Source: Flavobacterium beibuense F44-8 (lineage in GTDB: Bacteria > Bacteroidota > Bacteroidia > Flavobacteriales > Flavobacteriaceae). Taken from it: a stretch of 64,000 nucleotides of DNA. The stretch is from positions 1 through 64,000 of the forward strand of contig NZ_JRLV01000006.1 of the NCBI RefSeq assembly GCF_000769915.1. Reading direction: 5' to 3'. The notes beneath the pieces were generated by a model. It saw only the letters and a list, made by a program, of their open reading frames with translations, did not search any database and was not told the origin of the DNA. Positions 62,055 to 64,000 of this stretch are shown one piece after another. The first letter of the stretch is position 1, and every line of letters starts with the position of its first letter. The translations under genes were made by a program, and so were the position numbers.

Positions 62055-62971
62055 TGGGGAATGTTATATTGATTTTTATATGCCTGATGTTAGGGGTGGT
62101 ACTGCAAAAAATTAAAGTATTCCCTAAAAACGGACATGTAACTTTAAATCAATTTGTGATTTATATCTCACTGCCGGCACTATCACTTTATTTTATACCT
62201 AAGGTAGTAATGCGTAGTGAACTGCTGTTTCCCTTATGTACTTCGTGGATAGGATTTATTCTTGCTTATATATTTTTTACCTTATTAGGTAAGTGGCTGG
62301 GCTGGTCCAAAAAACTAATAGGCTGTCTTATTCTTACGGGAGGACTGGGTAATACGGCATTTATCGGTTTTCCTGTGGTGGAGGCACTTTTTGGTAAGCA
62401 GGGACTTAAAACGGCTATAGTACTGGATCAGGCAGGGACCTTTGTGGTAATGGCTACACTGGGGATACTGGTTGCAACCACACATTCTGCCAGTTTGAAA
62501 GACAGCGGAGCAAGTGTGATTTTAAAACGGGTATTTACATTTCCGCCATTTGTCGCCTTTCTAATAGGTGCAGCAATGAATGTTAGCGGATTTGATTTTA
62601 CGGAAGATATTCAGGAAGTTATTATGAATATATGCCGTACTACCGCACCGGTAGCATTGGTTGCGGTAGGGATGCAGTTAAAAATTGACAGAAAAAGCAA
62701 ATATTGGAATTCACTATACATCGGATTGTTTTTTAAACTAATTTTGATGCCGGCTATAATATTTACCCTTTACAAGGTAATACTTGGGGGTAAAGGCCTT
62801 GAAACCAATGTCTCTTTAATAGAGGCTTCCATGGGACCCATGGTAACCGCGGCAGTGTTAGCATCGGCATATGGTTTAAAGCCTAAACTTGCCGGTATGA
62901 TGATAGGGGTAGGAATCCCTGTTTCTTTTATAACACTGGACTTTTGGTATTGGTTAATACTGAATTACTAA
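62054..62971 (+). CDS. AEC-family (auxin efflux carrier type) transporter
   Basis: A 305-residue protein with about ten membrane helices. The N-terminal LNQFVIYISLPALSLYFI and the middle GGLGNTAFIGFPVVEALFG are AEC signatures. Members move malate, malonate or other organic anions. It starts at the stop of the small upstream ORF and ends 23 bases before the MFS gene, so these may be co-transcribed. Confidence 0.9.
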   Translation: MGNVILIFICLMLGVVLQKIKVFPKNGHVTLNQFVIYISLPALSLYFIPKVVMRSELLFPLCTSWIGFILAYIFFTLLGKWLGWSKKLIGCLILTGGLGNTAFIGFPVVEALFGKQGLKTAIVLDQAGTFVVMATLGILVATTHSASLKDSGASVILKRVFTFPPFVAFLIGAAMNVSGFDFTEDIQEVIMNICRTTAPVALVAVGMQLKIDRKSKYWNSLYIGLFFKLILMPAIIFTLYKVILGGKGLETNVSLIEASMGPMVTAAVLASAYGLKPKLAGMMIGVGIPVSFITLDFWYWLILNY

Positions 62972-62994
62972 TTTTCTAGTCCGTTGTTTTTTTT

Positions 62995-64000
62995 ATGGAT
63001 AATGTTCTTACAGAGAAGCAAAAAGAAATTGCTTCTAAAACCGTTTATTCGATACTCTTTTCCATAAGTTTTGCCCATTTGTTAAACGATTTACTACAAT
63101 CGGTTATTCCGGCATCTTATCCTATACTTAAAGAAAATTACAATCTTAACTTTACTCAGGTAGGACTTATTACCTTTTCCTATCAGGTAGCAGCGTCTAT
63201 ACTACAGCCTTTTGTAGGTTTTTTTACCGATAAAAACCCTAAACCGTTCTCTAAGGTTATAGGTATGCTGTTTACCCTTTCGGGTATCATTACGCTTTCC
63301 TATGCAGGGTCTTTCCCTGTTATACTACTTTCGGTAATTATGGTAGGTATTGGTTCATCTATATTCCATCCTGAAGCATCGAGGGTGGCTTATCTGGCAT
63401 CGGGAGGTAAAAGGGGACTGGCACAATCCATTTTCCAGATAGGAGGTAATACAGGTACGGCAATTGGTCCGTTATTAATAGCATGGGTAGTGGTGCCAAA
63501 CGGACAGCGTTACATTGTTTGGTTTGCTATTGTGGCTATATTGGCTATTATGGTATTAAGCCATATTGGGAGGTGGTACCAGGAACATTTGAACCTTACT
63601 GCCCGTAAGAAGAAGGTAGAACAATTGCCTGATTTAACGCAAACTCAGGTAGTGGTTTCGGTAATTATACTGCTGGTACTCATATTTTCCAAGTATTTTT
63701 ATGTGGCGAGTATTTCCAGTTACTTTACCTTTTACCTAATGGATAAGTTTTACCTTTCGGTACAGGATGCACAGTTTTACCTGTTTATGTTCCTTATCTC
63801 GGTAGCTGCGGGTACATTACTTGGCGGACCATTGGGAGATAAGTTTGGGCGTAAATATGTAATATGGTTTTCAGTACTGGGGGCCGCACCGTTTACATTG
63901 ATGTTACCATTTGCTAATTTGTTTTGGACAGCCATACTTATAGTGATAATAGGTGTAATAATCTCATCGGCTTTCCCGGCAATATTAGTATACGCACAGG
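62995..64000 (+). CDS. MFS transporter, fosmidomycin-resistance (Fsr) type, 3' end outside window
   Basis: Begins at ATG 62995 and stays open to the window edge (335 codons). The opening MDNVLTEKQKEIASKTVYSI leads into FAHLLNDLLQSVIPASYPIL, the Fsr signature of the first helix. GIGSSIFHPEASRVAYLA and IFQIGGNTGTAIGPLLI follow, also typical of Fsr. About nine helices are seen. Exports fosmidomycin-like or other small molecules in known cases; native role unknown. Confidence 0.9.
   Translation, partial: MDNVLTEKQKEIASKTVYSILFSISFAHLLNDLLQSVIPASYPILKENYNLNFTQVGLITFSYQVAASILQPFVGFFTDKNPKPFSKVIGMLFTLSGIITLSYAGSFPVILLSVIMVGIGSSIFHPEASRVAYLASGGKRGLAQSIFQIGGNTGTAIGPLLIAWVVVPNGQRYIVWFAIVAILAIMVLSHIGRWYQEHLNLTARKKKVEQLPDLTQTQVVVSVIILLVLIFSKYFYVASISSYFTFYLMDKFYLSVQDAQFYLFMFLISVAAGTLLGGPLGDKFGRKYVIWFSVLGAAPFTLMLPFANLFWTAILIVIIGVIISSAFPAILVYAQ

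Noticed and set aside
1..64000. CRISPR arrays, tRNA/rRNA genes, insertion sequences, prophage or integrase
   Set aside because: Looked for spaced direct repeats, cloverleaf ends, transposase or integrase motifs; none found. The only direct repeats are coding repeats of the adhesin.

Overview
The window is 64 kb of continuous chromosome from a low-GC member of the Bacteroidota, most likely a Flavobacterium-like Flavobacteriaceae. The evidence is: type IX secretion (T9SS) substrates with type A and type B C-terminal signals, a PorP/SprF-family protein with an OmpA partner, a 482-residue GAPDH, a DnaA operon with a low-molecular-weight phosphatase and an RsmI-like methylase, and promoters of the Bacteroidota form TTG-N19-23-TAnnTTTG. 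I see no rRNA, tRNA, CRISPR array, insertion sequence, prophage or integrase. Coding density is high and intergenic DNA is very AT-rich.

Layout. 1-5.6 kb: the 3' part of a giant repeat adhesin secreted by T9SS, followed by its PorP/SprF-like and OmpA-like outer-membrane partners. 5.6-10 kb: three overlapping parvulin/SurA-type chaperone genes. 10-16 kb: MoxR ATPase, a small membrane protein, aconitase, and convergent GAPDH. 16-20.2 kb: two further T9SS type A proteins, one an M43 metalloprotease. 20.2-25.6 kb: HtrA protease, dapF, an acetyltransferase, mltG and a lysozyme-like exported protein, a cell-envelope block. 26-33.2 kb: FAD reductase, DUF389 membrane protein, NhaA, GNAT plus ornithine-racemase-like pair, SulP transporter. 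33.4-36.3 kb: arsenic resistance operon (arsR, a Cys-tailed protein, arsC, acr3). 36.3-40.2 kb: dnaA operon on the minus strand, a thioesterase and YigZ. 40.3-48.3 kb: an exported protein, a probably frameshifted small membrane gene, a NatAB-type ABC exporter, a sigma-54 activator lacking its DNA-binding domain, a degenerate DEAD-box half-protein, three small proteins, a GNAT and an alpha/beta hydrolase. 48.3-49.4 kb: a tandem cluster of five tiny two-helix membrane proteins. 49.5-57.5 kb: an ABC-F protein, an ECF sigma factor overlapping a large vWA protein, a propeller-like protein, PPK2 and an outer-membrane barrel. 57.7-64 kb: MATE pump, MeaB, an Rrf2 regulator with its oxidoreductase, an AEC transporter and a truncated fosmidomycin-resistance-type MFS gene.

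How genes work together. The first three genes form a secretion unit (substrate plus cognate outer-membrane partner), and the following foldases plausibly support outer-membrane and secreted proteins. The ars genes form one regulated operon. The Rrf2 gene and its downstream oxidoreductase gene share an identical type of palindrome (TGTAA-N9-TTACA) just upstream of each start codon, pointing to a self-contained redox or stress switch. The sigma factor and vWA protein are translationally overlapped and may form a membrane signalling pair. The least explained elements are the five-gene small membrane protein cluster with its own consensus promoter, the vWA protein carrying SusC-type plug motifs, the half-DEAD protein and the DNA-binding-less sigma-54 activator.
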